From Brevundimonas sp. UBA4609 (GTDB lineage: Bacteria > Pseudomonadota > Alphaproteobacteria > Caulobacterales > Caulobacteraceae), in contig DGIZ01000214.1 of assembly GCA_002386585.1 (NCBI GenBank), positions 1 through 6,738 of the forward strand: DNA of 6,738 nt. The letters are read 5' to 3'. This document shows positions 1 to 4,798 of the stretch, in pieces. The notes under the pieces are model-generated. The model did no database searches and had not been told where the DNA came from. It was given only the letters and a program-made list of their open reading frames with translations. Each line of letters begins with the position of its first letter. The first letter of the stretch is position 1. The position numbers and the translations under genes were made by a program.

Positions 1-1
1 G

Positions 2-76
2 GCGCTGGAGGCCCAGCGCGCGCGCCTGCGCGCCGTGGCCAACGGTCCGGCGGTGGAGGAATGGACCGAGTTCTAG
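2..76 (+). CDS. 3' end of an unidentified protein-coding gene (partial)
   Basis: The window opens inside a + strand reading frame that ends at TAG 74-76. The visible 24 C-terminal residues begin ALEAQRARLRAV and end EEWTEF. Nearly all codons (22 of 24) end in G or C, as in the confirmed genes of this window, which supports real coding sequence. The tail is first an Arg/Ala/Leu-rich, probably helical stretch and then an acidic, aromatic end. I do not recognise the family from so short a piece. The stop lies 3 bp from the stop of the convergent small ORF, inside a shared palindrome. Confidence 0.55.
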   Translation, partial: ALEAQRARLRAVANGPAVEEWTEF

Positions 77-86
77 GCCCTAGAAC
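70..86. repeat. 17-bp palindrome covering two convergent stop codons
   Basis: The arms GTTCTAG (70-76) and CTAGAAC (80-86) are perfect reverse complements around a 3-nt centre, GCC. They contain the TAG stop of the left partial gene and, on the other strand, the TAG stop of the small ORF. As RNA this would form a short 7-bp hairpin from either direction, but there is no T-run on either side, so it is not a classical intrinsic terminator. It could be a weak bidirectional 3'-end structure or chance. Confidence 0.45.
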
Positions 87-193
87 AGCAGCTTCACCGC
101 CGCTCGCATCAGCAGGGCCAGCACTGCGCCGAAGACCAGGCAGGCGATCAGGTTGGGAATCGGCCGTTGCAGCCGGGACAGCAGGAACTTCAT
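80..193 (-). CDS. Small single-pass membrane protein, 37 aa, hypothetical
   Basis: Reading the - strand from ATG 193-191 to TAG 82-80 gives 37 residues starting MKFLLSRLQRP and ending AVKLLF. A hydrophobic segment at about residues 12-29 (I, L, A, V, F, G with one Cys) is flanked by Arg7/Arg10 on one side and Arg30/Lys34 on the other. That is the pattern of a one-pass inner-membrane peptide. About 33 of 37 codons end in G or C, consistent with coding. It starts 16 nt after the stop of the exporter gene on the same strand, so it may be co-transcribed and translationally coupled. No convincing Shine-Dalgarno motif precedes the ATG, which lowers confidence. Function is unknown; it could be an exporter accessory peptide or unrelated. 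Confidence 0.5.
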   Translation of the reverse strand: MKFLLSRLQRPIPNLIACLVFGAVLALLMRAAVKLLF

Positions 194-209
194 CGAAACG
201 CGTCTGTGG

Positions 210-1121
210 TCAGGCGGGGGCGGCGGGGTCCTGCAGCGGCTGAGCCTCGTCCGAGGGCGAGGTCAGCACCGCGCCGACCGAGGCGGTGATGATGGCGGCG
301 ATGGCCAGCCATTGCAGGGGGCTGAGATGCTCGCCCAGCACGAACAGCCCGGCCAGGGCGCCGATGGCCGGATCGCCGCTGACGGCCACGCCGAAGGTGC
401 GCTTGGGAATGTGGCGCAGGGCGACCATGTCCAGCGTATAGGGCAGGGCGCTGGACACCAGGGCCACGACCAGGCCGAGCGCCAGGATCTTCGGATCGAA
501 CAGGGCCAGCCCTGCGCCCGCTATGCCGAACGGCACGACCGTCACGGCCGCCATCGACATGCCCACGGCGACGGTCGCGCCGCTGGGCAGGTGGCTGACC
601 CGCTTGCCGAAGACGATGTAGCCCGCCCAGAACAGGCCCGCCGCCGCCGCATAGGCGCACCCGACGGGGTCCAGCGTCGCCACGGCGCCGTCGAGCGGCA
701 GCAGCAGGCTCAGGCCCAGCACCGCAAAGCCGACCCAGACGAAGTGGATCAGGCGGCGCGAGTTGAACAGGGCGACCGACAGCGGCCCCATGAACTCGAT
801 GGCCAGGGCCACGCCCAGCGGAATGGTGTTCAGCGCCATGTAGAAGCTGAGGTTCATCAACCCCATGACCCCGCCGTAGACCGCCAGCGCCCGCAGGTCG
901 TTGCGGGTGAAGGCGGTGCGCCACGGCCGGAAGATCGCCAGCAGCACCAGGGCCGACAGGCCGACGCGCAGCGCCGCTGTCCCGGCCGGTCCGACCATCG
1001 GATACAGCGTCTTGGCGAAGGAGGTGCCGGCCGAAAGGGACACCATCCCGCCGACCAGGGCGAGATAGGGCAGGATGGCCGCGAGGCGCGGCGTGCGAAG
1101 GGCGAGCGTCAGGGAGGACAT
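210..1121 (-). CDS. EamA/DMT-family transporter, RhtA-like amino acid exporter
   Basis: This 303-residue protein is close to the usual size (about 295 aa) of RhtA-type drug/metabolite transporters, inner-membrane exporters of threonine, homoserine and related compounds. It is hydrophobic throughout, consistent with about ten membrane segments in two EamA halves (roughly residues 12-143 and 152-287). The RhtA-like signatures are SFYMALNTIPLGVALAIEF (residues 92-110) followed by MGPLSVAL, and in the second half ALPYTLDMVALRHIP and RTFGVAVSGDP, then GLFVLGE. Family members usually read S-L-E-P where this one has S-G-D-P (248-251). The open frame extends upstream to 1478, but that part is arginine-rich antisense of the lrp gene. 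The ATG at 1121 immediately precedes the membrane-protein sequence and is the chosen start. It is divergent from an Lrp/AsnC regulator, a common arrangement for amino acid exporters. The substrate cannot be told from sequence. Confidence 0.9.
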   Translation of the reverse strand: MSSLTLALRTPRLAAILPYLALVGGMVSLSAGTSFAKTLYPMVGPAGTAALRVGLSALVLLAIFRPWRTAFTRNDLRALAVYGGVMGLMNLSFYMALNTIPLGVALAIEFMGPLSVALFNSRRLIHFVWVGFAVLGLSLLLPLDGAVATLDPVGCAYAAAAGLFWAGYIVFGKRVSHLPSGATVAVGMSMAAVTVVPFGIAGAGLALFDPKILALGLVVALVSSALPYTLDMVALRHIPKRTFGVAVSGDPAIGALAGLFVLGEHLSPLQWLAIAAIITASVGAVLTSPSDEAQPLQDPAAPA

Positions 1122-1128
1122 GGCGCGG

Positions 1129-1136
1129 AACCTAGC
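1129..1136 (-). promoter_or_regulatory. Candidate -10 box of the exporter gene
   Basis: On the - strand the motif GCTAGGTT lies just upstream of the exporter start, with 10 nt between its CTAG core and the ATG. It resembles the Caulobacter housekeeping -10 element (GCTANAWC, from memory). No clear -35 element is visible. If used, transcription would begin at or within a few bases of the ATG, giving a leaderless or nearly leaderless mRNA. That agrees with the poor Shine-Dalgarno sequence. Confidence 0.3.
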
Positions 1137-1178
1137 CAAAACCCGCCTGCGTTTCTCGCTGATTTCACCTGCCATGAC

Positions 1179-1216
1179 GCAAGAAACAGGCGTATGATGC
1201 CTGATAATGCAAGAAA
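1179..1216. promoter_or_regulatory. Candidate Lrp-type operator: 30-bp-spaced direct repeats and a palindrome
   Basis: The divergent gap contains GCAAGAAA at 1179-1186 and again at 1209-1216, exactly 30 bp apart (about three helical turns). Between them lies the inverted repeat CAGGC (1187-1191) / GCCTG (1199-1203) with a 7-nt spacer. Lrp/AsnC regulators bind as multimers to phased, degenerate sites and often autoregulate. The block overlaps the candidate -10 and the start codon of the regulator gene, so binding there could repress lrp and affect the exporter. Binding is inferred from architecture only. Confidence 0.4.
1193..1198 (+). promoter_or_regulatory. Candidate -10 box of the Lrp/AsnC gene
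   Basis: TATGAT (one mismatch to TATAAT) ends 8 nt before the ATG at 1207, so a start site about 7 nt downstream would fall at or next to the start codon. No Shine-Dalgarno motif precedes the ATG, which also points to a leaderless message. A good -35 is not evident at the usual spacing. The box sits in the centre of the CAGGC/GCCTG inverted repeat, compatible with autorepression. Confidence 0.4.
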
Positions 1217-1689
1217 ACGCCGACCTCGATTCCTTCGACCGTCGCCTGCTGGCCCTGGTCCGGCGCGACAATCTCCAACCCGCGCGTCTGTTGGCGGAAA
1301 AGGTCGGCCTGTCGGAATCGGCGGTGTCGCGGCGGTTGCGGCGGCTGCGCGACGAGGGCGTCATCATCGCCGACGTCGCCGTGGTCGACCCGGCGCGCCT
1401 GGCGCGGGCCCTGACCATGCACGTCCTGGTCGAGATGGAGCGCGAGGGCACCGCCGTTCTGGACGCCCTGATCGACAAGCTGACCGCCCGGCCCGAGGTT
1501 CAGGCCGCCTGGTATGTGACGGGCGACACCGACCTGATCCTCTATGTCGTGGTGCCGACGATGGAGGCCTATGAGGTCTTCACCCGCGAGATGCTGAACG
1601 ACGACGCGCGCGTGCGGGCCTTCAAGACCCTGATCTCGATCCGCGAGGTCCTGCCCTTCGATCCCGCCCGCCGCGCCCTGGCGCGATGA
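1207..1689 (+). CDS. Lrp/AsnC family transcriptional regulator
   Basis: At 160 residues it has the normal Lrp/AsnC length. The N-terminal winged helix-turn-helix covers about residues 7-55: the start LDSFDRRLLALVRRDNL is typical, and the recognition helix lies around SESAVSRRLRRLRDEG (36-51). The C-terminal RAM (AsnC effector-binding) domain spans about 68-150 and carries the family's G-D-x-D turn as VTGDTDLILYV (G106, D107, D109). Such proteins form dimers to octamers or larger, bind amino acids, and often control a neighbouring transport or catabolic gene and themselves. It is divergent from the RhtA-like exporter with an 85-bp gap full of candidate operator repeats, so local control of amino acid efflux is the best inference. 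The ATG at 1207 starts at the conserved N-terminus and lacks an SD. Confidence 0.92.
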   Translation: MQENADLDSFDRRLLALVRRDNLQPARLLAEKVGLSESAVSRRLRRLRDEGVIIADVAVVDPARLARALTMHVLVEMEREGTAVLDALIDKLTARPEVQAAWYVTGDTDLILYVVVPTMEAYEVFTREMLNDDARVRAFKTLISIREVLPFDPARRALAR

Positions 1690-1744
1690 GCTCTGCTAAA
1701 GCCTGCGTCAGAATTCCTGCGCGGGTCTGCTTTGTTCGCGGCGT

Positions 1745-1755
1745 ATAAGACTTAT
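1745..1755. promoter_or_regulatory. Small palindrome in the cysK upstream region
   Basis: ATAAG-A-CTTAT is a perfect 11-bp palindrome in an otherwise GC-rich stretch, 32 nt before the cysK ATG. It overlaps plausible -10 sequences (TATAAG at 1744-1749, TTATCT at 1752-1757), with TTGTTC at 1732-1737 as a poorly spaced -35 candidate. It may be the promoter core, an operator for a sulfur or amino acid regulator, or both. I cannot name the binding protein. Confidence 0.3.
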
Positions 1756-1776
1756 CTGTTGAGCCGACACCCGCAC

Positions 1777-1781
1777 GGAGA
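1777..1781 (+). promoter_or_regulatory. Ribosome binding site of cysK
   Basis: GGAGA sits 6 nt upstream of the ATG at 1788. This is the clearest Shine-Dalgarno motif among the genes here, and it fixes the start of the N-terminally extended CysK. Confidence 0.65.
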
Positions 1782-1787
1782 CCTCCC

Positions 1788-2777
1788 ATGTCCGACGCTT
1801 CCAACGCCGCCTATGACGCCAGCCGCCACAAGAAGGCGGGGCGGGGCCGGGTCTATGACAGCATCGTCGACACCATCGGCGACACCCCCCTGGTGCGGCT
1901 GCCCAATCTGACGGCGGCGCTTCAGCCCAAGGCCACGGTGCTGGCCAAGCTGGAGTTCTTCAACCCGATCGCCTCGGTCAAGGACCGTATCGGCGTGGCC
2001 ATGGTCGAGGCGCTGGAGCAGCTGGGCAAGATCAAGCCGGGCGCGACCCTGATCGAGCCGACCAGCGGCAACACCGGCATCGCCCTGGCCTTCGTGGCGG
2101 CGTCCAAGGGCTACAAGCTGATCCTGGTCATGCCCGAGAGCATGTCGATCGAGCGGCGCAAGATGCTGGCCCTGCTGGGCGCGCGGCTGGAGCTGACGCC
2201 CGCCGAAAAGGGCATGAAGGGCGCCATCGCCCGCGCCGAGGAACTGCTGACGGAAATACCCGGCTCGGTCAGCCCGGCCCAGTTCGAGAACCTGGCCAAC
2301 CCCGCCATCCACGAGGCCACCACGGCCGAGGAGATCTGGAACGACACGGCCGGGGCCGTCGACGTGGTCGTGTCCGGCGTCGGCACCGGCGGCACCATCA
2401 CCGGCGTCGGCCATGCGTTGAAGGCGAAGAAGCCCTCGGTGAAGATGATCGCGGTCGAGCCGACCGCCTCGCCCGTCCTGTCGGGCGGCGCGCCCGGCCC
2501 GCACAAGATTCAGGGCATCGGCGCGGGCTTCATCCCCGCCGTGGTCGACCGCGCGGTCATCGACGGCGTGGAGCAGGTCACCAATGAGGAGGCTTTCGAC
2601 ATGGCCCGCCGCGTCGCGCGCGAGGACGGCGTACCTGTCGGCATCAGCTCGGGCGCGGCCCTGGCGGCGGCCTTCCGCCTGGCGGCGCAGGATGAATATG
2701 CCGGTCAGACCATCGTGACCATCATCCCCAGCTTCGCCGAGCGCTATCTGTCGACGGCCCTGTTCGAGGGACTGTGA
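1788..2777 (+). CDS. cysK: Cysteine synthase A (O-acetylserine sulfhydrylase)
   Basis: CysK is a PLP-dependent fold-type II enzyme that makes L-cysteine from O-acetyl-L-serine and sulfide in the cytoplasm, the last step of sulfate assimilation. It has 329 residues. IGDTPLVRL (30-38) is the family start motif. NPIASVKDR (59-67) holds the PLP Schiff-base lysine K65. PTSGNTGIAL (91-100) is the substrate-binding loop. VSGVGTGGTITG (195-206) is the PLP phosphate loop. VGISSGAA (284-291) lies near the pyridine ring. Near the C-terminus PSFAERYLST (314-323) matches the usual GERYLST block except for Ala at 317 in place of Gly. An N-terminal extension of about 18 residues precedes the part shared with E. 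coli CysK and is supported by the SD at 1777-1781. A cystathionine beta-synthase-like side activity cannot be excluded. Confidence 0.95.
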   Translation: MSDASNAAYDASRHKKAGRGRVYDSIVDTIGDTPLVRLPNLTAALQPKATVLAKLEFFNPIASVKDRIGVAMVEALEQLGKIKPGATLIEPTSGNTGIALAFVAASKGYKLILVMPESMSIERRKMLALLGARLELTPAEKGMKGAIARAEELLTEIPGSVSPAQFENLANPAIHEATTAEEIWNDTAGAVDVVVSGVGTGGTITGVGHALKAKKPSVKMIAVEPTASPVLSGGAPGPHKIQGIGAGFIPAVVDRAVIDGVEQVTNEEAFDMARRVAREDGVPVGISSGAALAAAFRLAAQDEYAGQTIVTIIPSFAERYLSTALFEGL

Positions 2778-2804
2778 AGCCGCTTGGAGCGCGACTGCAC
2801 TGCT

Positions 2805-2827
2805 GGTTAACCGCTGACGCCTAGGGT
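2805..2827 (+). promoter_or_regulatory. Candidate promoter/operator region of the DUF2336 gene
   Basis: The 56-bp gap after cysK contains the palindrome GGTTAACC (2805-2812) and a CCTAGGGT box (2820-2827). The CTAG core ends 9 nt before the ATG at 2834, the same spacing as in two other genes here. TTAACC resembles a CtrA half-site of Caulobacterales, but no TTAA-N7-TTAA full site is present. AGGG at 2823-2826 could instead act as a weak ribosome binding site, 7 nt from the ATG. Promoter and RBS readings compete for the same bases. Confidence 0.3.
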
Positions 2828-2833
2828 GTCGTC

Positions 2834-4051
2834 ATGGGCGACACCCAGGCCAGTTTGAACGAGACGAGCACGCCGCGCGGGCGCACGGCGCGGCAGGTGC
2901 TGCTGCGTCGGCTGGCCGATGTCGTCAGCCTGCCCGCCAGCCGGATCAACGCCTTCGAGCGGGCGGTGGTCGGCGATCTTCTGGTCGACGTGCTGCGTCC
3001 GGCGACGCTGGAGGAGCGGCGGCGCGTGGCCTTGCGGCTGGCCCCTCTCGGCGAACTGCCGGACGCCCTGAAACGCCTGCTGTTGCGCGACGAACCGCTG
3101 GTGGCGGCGCCGTTGCTGGAAGACTGCGCCGCCCTGTCGGACGCCGATCTGATCGGCTGCGCGCGGGACGCCACGATCCGGCACCGGCTGATGATGGCCG
3201 CCCGGCGCGACCTGTCGGAGGCTGTGACCGACACCCTGTTGAGCTGGGGCGAGGAGCCGGTCATCGCCGCCGTCCTGGCCAACCCCTCCGCCCGCCTGAC
3301 CCAGACCAGCCTCGAGGGCGTGATCGCTCTCAGCCGTTCGTCGCGTGCGCTCTGCACGGCTCTGCTGAAGCGGCCGGAACTGCGCCCCTCGGGGGCCTAT
3401 GTGATGTTCTGGTGGTGCGGGCCGGACGACCGACGCGTCATCCTGCAGCGTTTCGCCGTCTCGCGCGACGTCATGCAGACCAGCGTCGAGGACGTCTTCG
3501 CCCTGGCGGCCGAGGAGGGCTGGGCCGACCCGGTGGCGCGCAAGGCGCTTCAGTTCATTGAAAGACGTCAGCGAAATCGCGCGGCGATAGAGAAGAGCCC
3601 CTATGCTGACCTTGAGGCCGCCGTCGCTGCGGCGGCCGCCCACGGCCTGTCGCGCGACCTGGTCGGCGAGATCGGCCATCTTTCCGGGGTGAAGCCGCTG
3701 ACGGCGGCCAAGATCATGGGCGATCCCGGCGGAGAGCCTGTGGCTATACTCTGCAAGGCGGCGGGGCTGACGCGTTCTAGTCTTCAGACCCTGTGGCGAT
3801 CCATGCGTCGACCCGAGACGACCGGGGACGGCGCCGTGCATCCGGACTGGAGCCGGGTGCAGCTGACCTATGAAATGCTGGCCGTCGATCGCGCCCAGAC
3901 AGTGCTGCGTTACTGGAACTGGTCCCTGTCATCCGCTCTGACGCCGACCCTGCTGCGCGCCATTCGCGATGGTGAAGACCAGATGATCGACGAATACTCG
4001 GCGCCCGAGCGCGCGGCGGCGCTCGCCTTGGCGGATAACTTTGGTCGTTGA
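2834..4051 (+). CDS. DUF2336 domain-containing protein, function unknown
   Basis: This 405-residue, helix-rich soluble protein has no signal peptide or membrane segment. I assign it to DUF2336, a family found mainly in Alphaproteobacteria, from the HEAT-like repeat pattern. Examples are DEPLVAAPLLEDCAALSDADLI (roughly 86-107), then short repeats such as EEPVIAAVLANPSARLT (140-156) and ALCTALLKRPELR (172-184). A middle alanine-rich stretch (about 258-272) precedes a C-terminal helical region (about 340-405) containing YWNWSLSSALTPTLLRA and a Tyr/Trp-rich patch. The N-terminal 20 residues are polar and probably disordered. It starts 56 bp after cysK with weak start signals and ends 165 bp before the mucR start. 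Caulobacterales encode DUF2336 proteins that may act as scaffolds or in signalling; no activity can be inferred here. The family call rests on motif recognition without a search. Confidence 0.75.
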   Translation: MGDTQASLNETSTPRGRTARQVLLRRLADVVSLPASRINAFERAVVGDLLVDVLRPATLEERRRVALRLAPLGELPDALKRLLLRDEPLVAAPLLEDCAALSDADLIGCARDATIRHRLMMAARRDLSEAVTDTLLSWGEEPVIAAVLANPSARLTQTSLEGVIALSRSSRALCTALLKRPELRPSGAYVMFWWCGPDDRRVILQRFAVSRDVMQTSVEDVFALAAEEGWADPVARKALQFIERRQRNRAAIEKSPYADLEAAVAAAAAHGLSRDLVGEIGHLSGVKPLTAAKIMGDPGGEPVAILCKAAGLTRSSLQTLWRSMRRPETTGDGAVHPDWSRVQLTYEMLAVDRAQTVLRYWNWSLSSALTPTLLRAIRDGEDQMIDEYSAPERAAALALADNFGR

Positions 4052-4121
4052 AATGGCCGTTCCTGATCTATGCTGAATTCGAGCTCACACTTCGCTTCTT
4101 GAGCGAGAAATCGCCTCCGCA

Positions 4122-4150
4122 TTGCTTTCAATACAAAACATAAGTATGAA
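4122..4150 (+). promoter_or_regulatory. Candidate sigma-70-type promoter of mucR
   Basis: TTGCTT (4122-4127) and TATGAA (4145-4150) are separated by 17 nt in the most AT-rich part of the window (about 4121-4150). Transcription would start near 4157, giving a leader of about 60 nt. The spacer is rich in T-A steps (caatacaaaacataag), the kind of DNA that Ros/MucR proteins prefer, so autoregulation is plausible. Just downstream are GTCGATT direct repeats (4166-4172, 4180-4186; 14 bp apart) and a GANTC methylation-type site (GATTC, 4169-4173). Confidence 0.45.
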
Positions 4151-4201
4151 ACCGCTCGACGGCAGGTCGATTCAGATCAGTCGATTGAAAATGGGGCATG
4201 C

Positions 4202-4207
4202 AAGAGG
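4202..4207 (+). promoter_or_regulatory. Ribosome binding site that decides the mucR start
   Basis: AAGAGG lies 3 nt before an ATG at 4211 and 9 nt before an in-frame ATG at 4217. The longer spacing is far more usual, so the second ATG is preferred. The choice changes the protein by only two residues. Confidence 0.55.
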
Positions 4208-4216
4208 CTGATGCAG

Positions 4217-4639
4217 ATGGAAGAAAAACCCGAACTGCTCGAGATGACCGCTGACATCGTGTCGGCCTATGTCAGCAACAATTCCGTTTCGGCTGACGCC
4301 GTGCCGGGTCTGATCGCACAGGTCCACGCGGCTCTTTCGGGCGTTTCGGTCGCTCCGGCCGAGCCCGAGCCCGAGCCCCAGGAACCGGCGGTCCCGGTTC
4401 GCAAGTCGATCACGCCGGACTTCCTGATCTGCCTGGAGGACGGTCGCAAGTTCAAGTCGCTGAAGCGTCACCTGCGAACCAAATACAACATGAGCCCCGA
4501 AGAATACCGCGCCAAGTGGGGTCTGCCGAAAGACTATCCCATGGTCGCCCCGAACTACGCCAAGGCGCGTTCGGAACTGGCCAAGCAGATGGGTCTGGGC
4601 CAGGGCGGCCGTAAGCCGGCCCGCGCCACGCGTAAGTAA
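4217..4639 (+). CDS. mucR: MucR/Ros family transcriptional regulator with degenerate zinc finger
   Basis: The protein has 140 residues (142 if ATG 4211 is used). The N-terminal part (about 1-40, [17 protein letters not shown]) is the MucR oligomerisation region. A Pro/Glu linker follows, including an EPEPEP repeat (49-54). The C-terminal Ros/MucR DNA-binding domain runs from about 64 to 130, with [35 protein letters not shown] and the ending AKQMGLGQ, all hallmarks of the family. In classical Ros the finger ligands are Cys-x2-Cys-x9-His-x4-His. Here they read C72, D75, H85 and Y90 (K89 adjacent), so two of four are lost. Zinc-free relatives are known in Mesorhizobium, and Caulobacter MucR proteins have similar losses. 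MucR proteins are nucleoid-associated-like repressors of cell-cycle, surface and motility genes, and in Caulobacter they affect the CtrA/SciP circuit. The gene has its own promoter region and a strong terminator, so it is probably monocistronic. A basic tail (RKPARATRK) may add DNA contacts. Confidence 0.93.
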   Translation: MEEKPELLEMTADIVSAYVSNNSVSADAVPGLIAQVHAALSGVSVAPAEPEPEPQEPAVPVRKSITPDFLICLEDGRKFKSLKRHLRTKYNMSPEEYRAKWGLPKDYPMVAPNYAKARSELAKQMGLGQGGRKPARATRK

Positions 4640-4650
4640 TCCGCTTACGC
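4630..4650 (+). repeat. Hairpin spanning the mucR stop codon
   Basis: GCGTAAG (4630-4636) and CTTACGC (4644-4650) are perfect complements around a 7-nt loop that begins with the TAA stop (4637-4639). No T-run follows. It lies 13 nt before the intrinsic terminator and could protect the 3' end of the mRNA or be chance. Confidence 0.45.
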
Positions 4651-4663
4651 ATCCGAGAGATGC

Positions 4664-4697
4664 AACGCCCGCTCTTCGATCGAAGGGCGGGCGTTTT
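4664..4697 (+). terminator. Rho-independent terminator of mucR
   Basis: The arms 4664-4677 (AACGCCCGCTCTTC) and 4682-4695 (GAAGGGCGGGCGTT) form a continuous 14-bp stem with a single G-U wobble and a GATC tetraloop. The stem runs into TTTT (4694-4697). It lies 24 nt after the mucR stop. It is the only strong intrinsic terminator in the window and separates mucR from the glycosyltransferase gene. Confidence 0.88.
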
Positions 4698-4717
4698 GCT
4701 GTCAGACGCACAGCCTG

Positions 4718-4759
4718 GGACAGGGGTGACCTGAGGAGCGACGGCGGTTAACCCTGTCC
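4718..4759. repeat. 8-bp inverted repeat upstream of the glycosyltransferase gene
   Basis: GGACAGGG (4718-4725) and CCCTGTCC (4752-4759) are perfect complements 26 nt apart. The right arm overlaps the palindrome GGTTAACC (4746-4753), the same octamer found upstream of the DUF2336 gene (2805-2812). The whole element lies 40-80 bp before the start at 4799, a likely operator position. TTAACC is CtrA half-site-like. Regulator unknown. Confidence 0.35.
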
Positions 4760-4784
4760 GCACACCTGCCGTTGAAACGGCCGC

Positions 4785-4792
4785 GCTAGACA
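4785..4792 (+). promoter_or_regulatory. Candidate -10 box of the glycosyltransferase gene
   Basis: GCTAGACA resembles the Caulobacter-type -10, and its CTAG core ends 9 nt before the ATG at 4799. No SD precedes that ATG. A start site 6-7 nt downstream would coincide with the ATG, giving a leaderless transcript. A matching -35 is not clear; TTGAAA at 4772-4777 is too close. Confidence 0.3.
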
Positions 4793-4798
4793 GACGGC

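Noticed and set aside
1122..1478. Upstream extension of the exporter reading frame
   Set aside because: The 119 added residues are Arg/Ser-rich antisense of the lrp gene and lack membrane-protein character. The ATG at 1121 directly precedes the transporter sequence.
153..1574. Long + strand ORF of 473 codons
   Set aside because: It is the antisense shadow of the exporter gene and then an out-of-frame reading through the Lrp gene. It is very rich in Arg, Gln, His and Gly with no domain, while the opposite strand encodes a clear membrane transporter.
1752..2504. - strand ORF of 250 codons opposite cysK
   Set aside because: Low-complexity Gly/Arg/Asp/Gln composition and full overlap with the unmistakable cysK on the other strand. 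Long antisense frames are expected at this GC content.
2807..3841. - strand ORF of 344 codons opposite the DUF2336 gene
   Set aside because: Composition is Arg/Gln/Gly/His-rich with no recognisable motif. The + strand frame has family-like repeats and normal composition.
4092..4106. Possible terminator after the DUF2336 gene (TCGCT-tcttg-AGCGA)
   Set aside because: The stem is only 5 bp and no T-run follows, so it is too weak to call.
4172..4711. - strand ORF of 179 codons opposite mucR
   Set aside because: It overlaps the whole mucR gene and its terminator hairpin. The MucR motifs are clear on the + strand.
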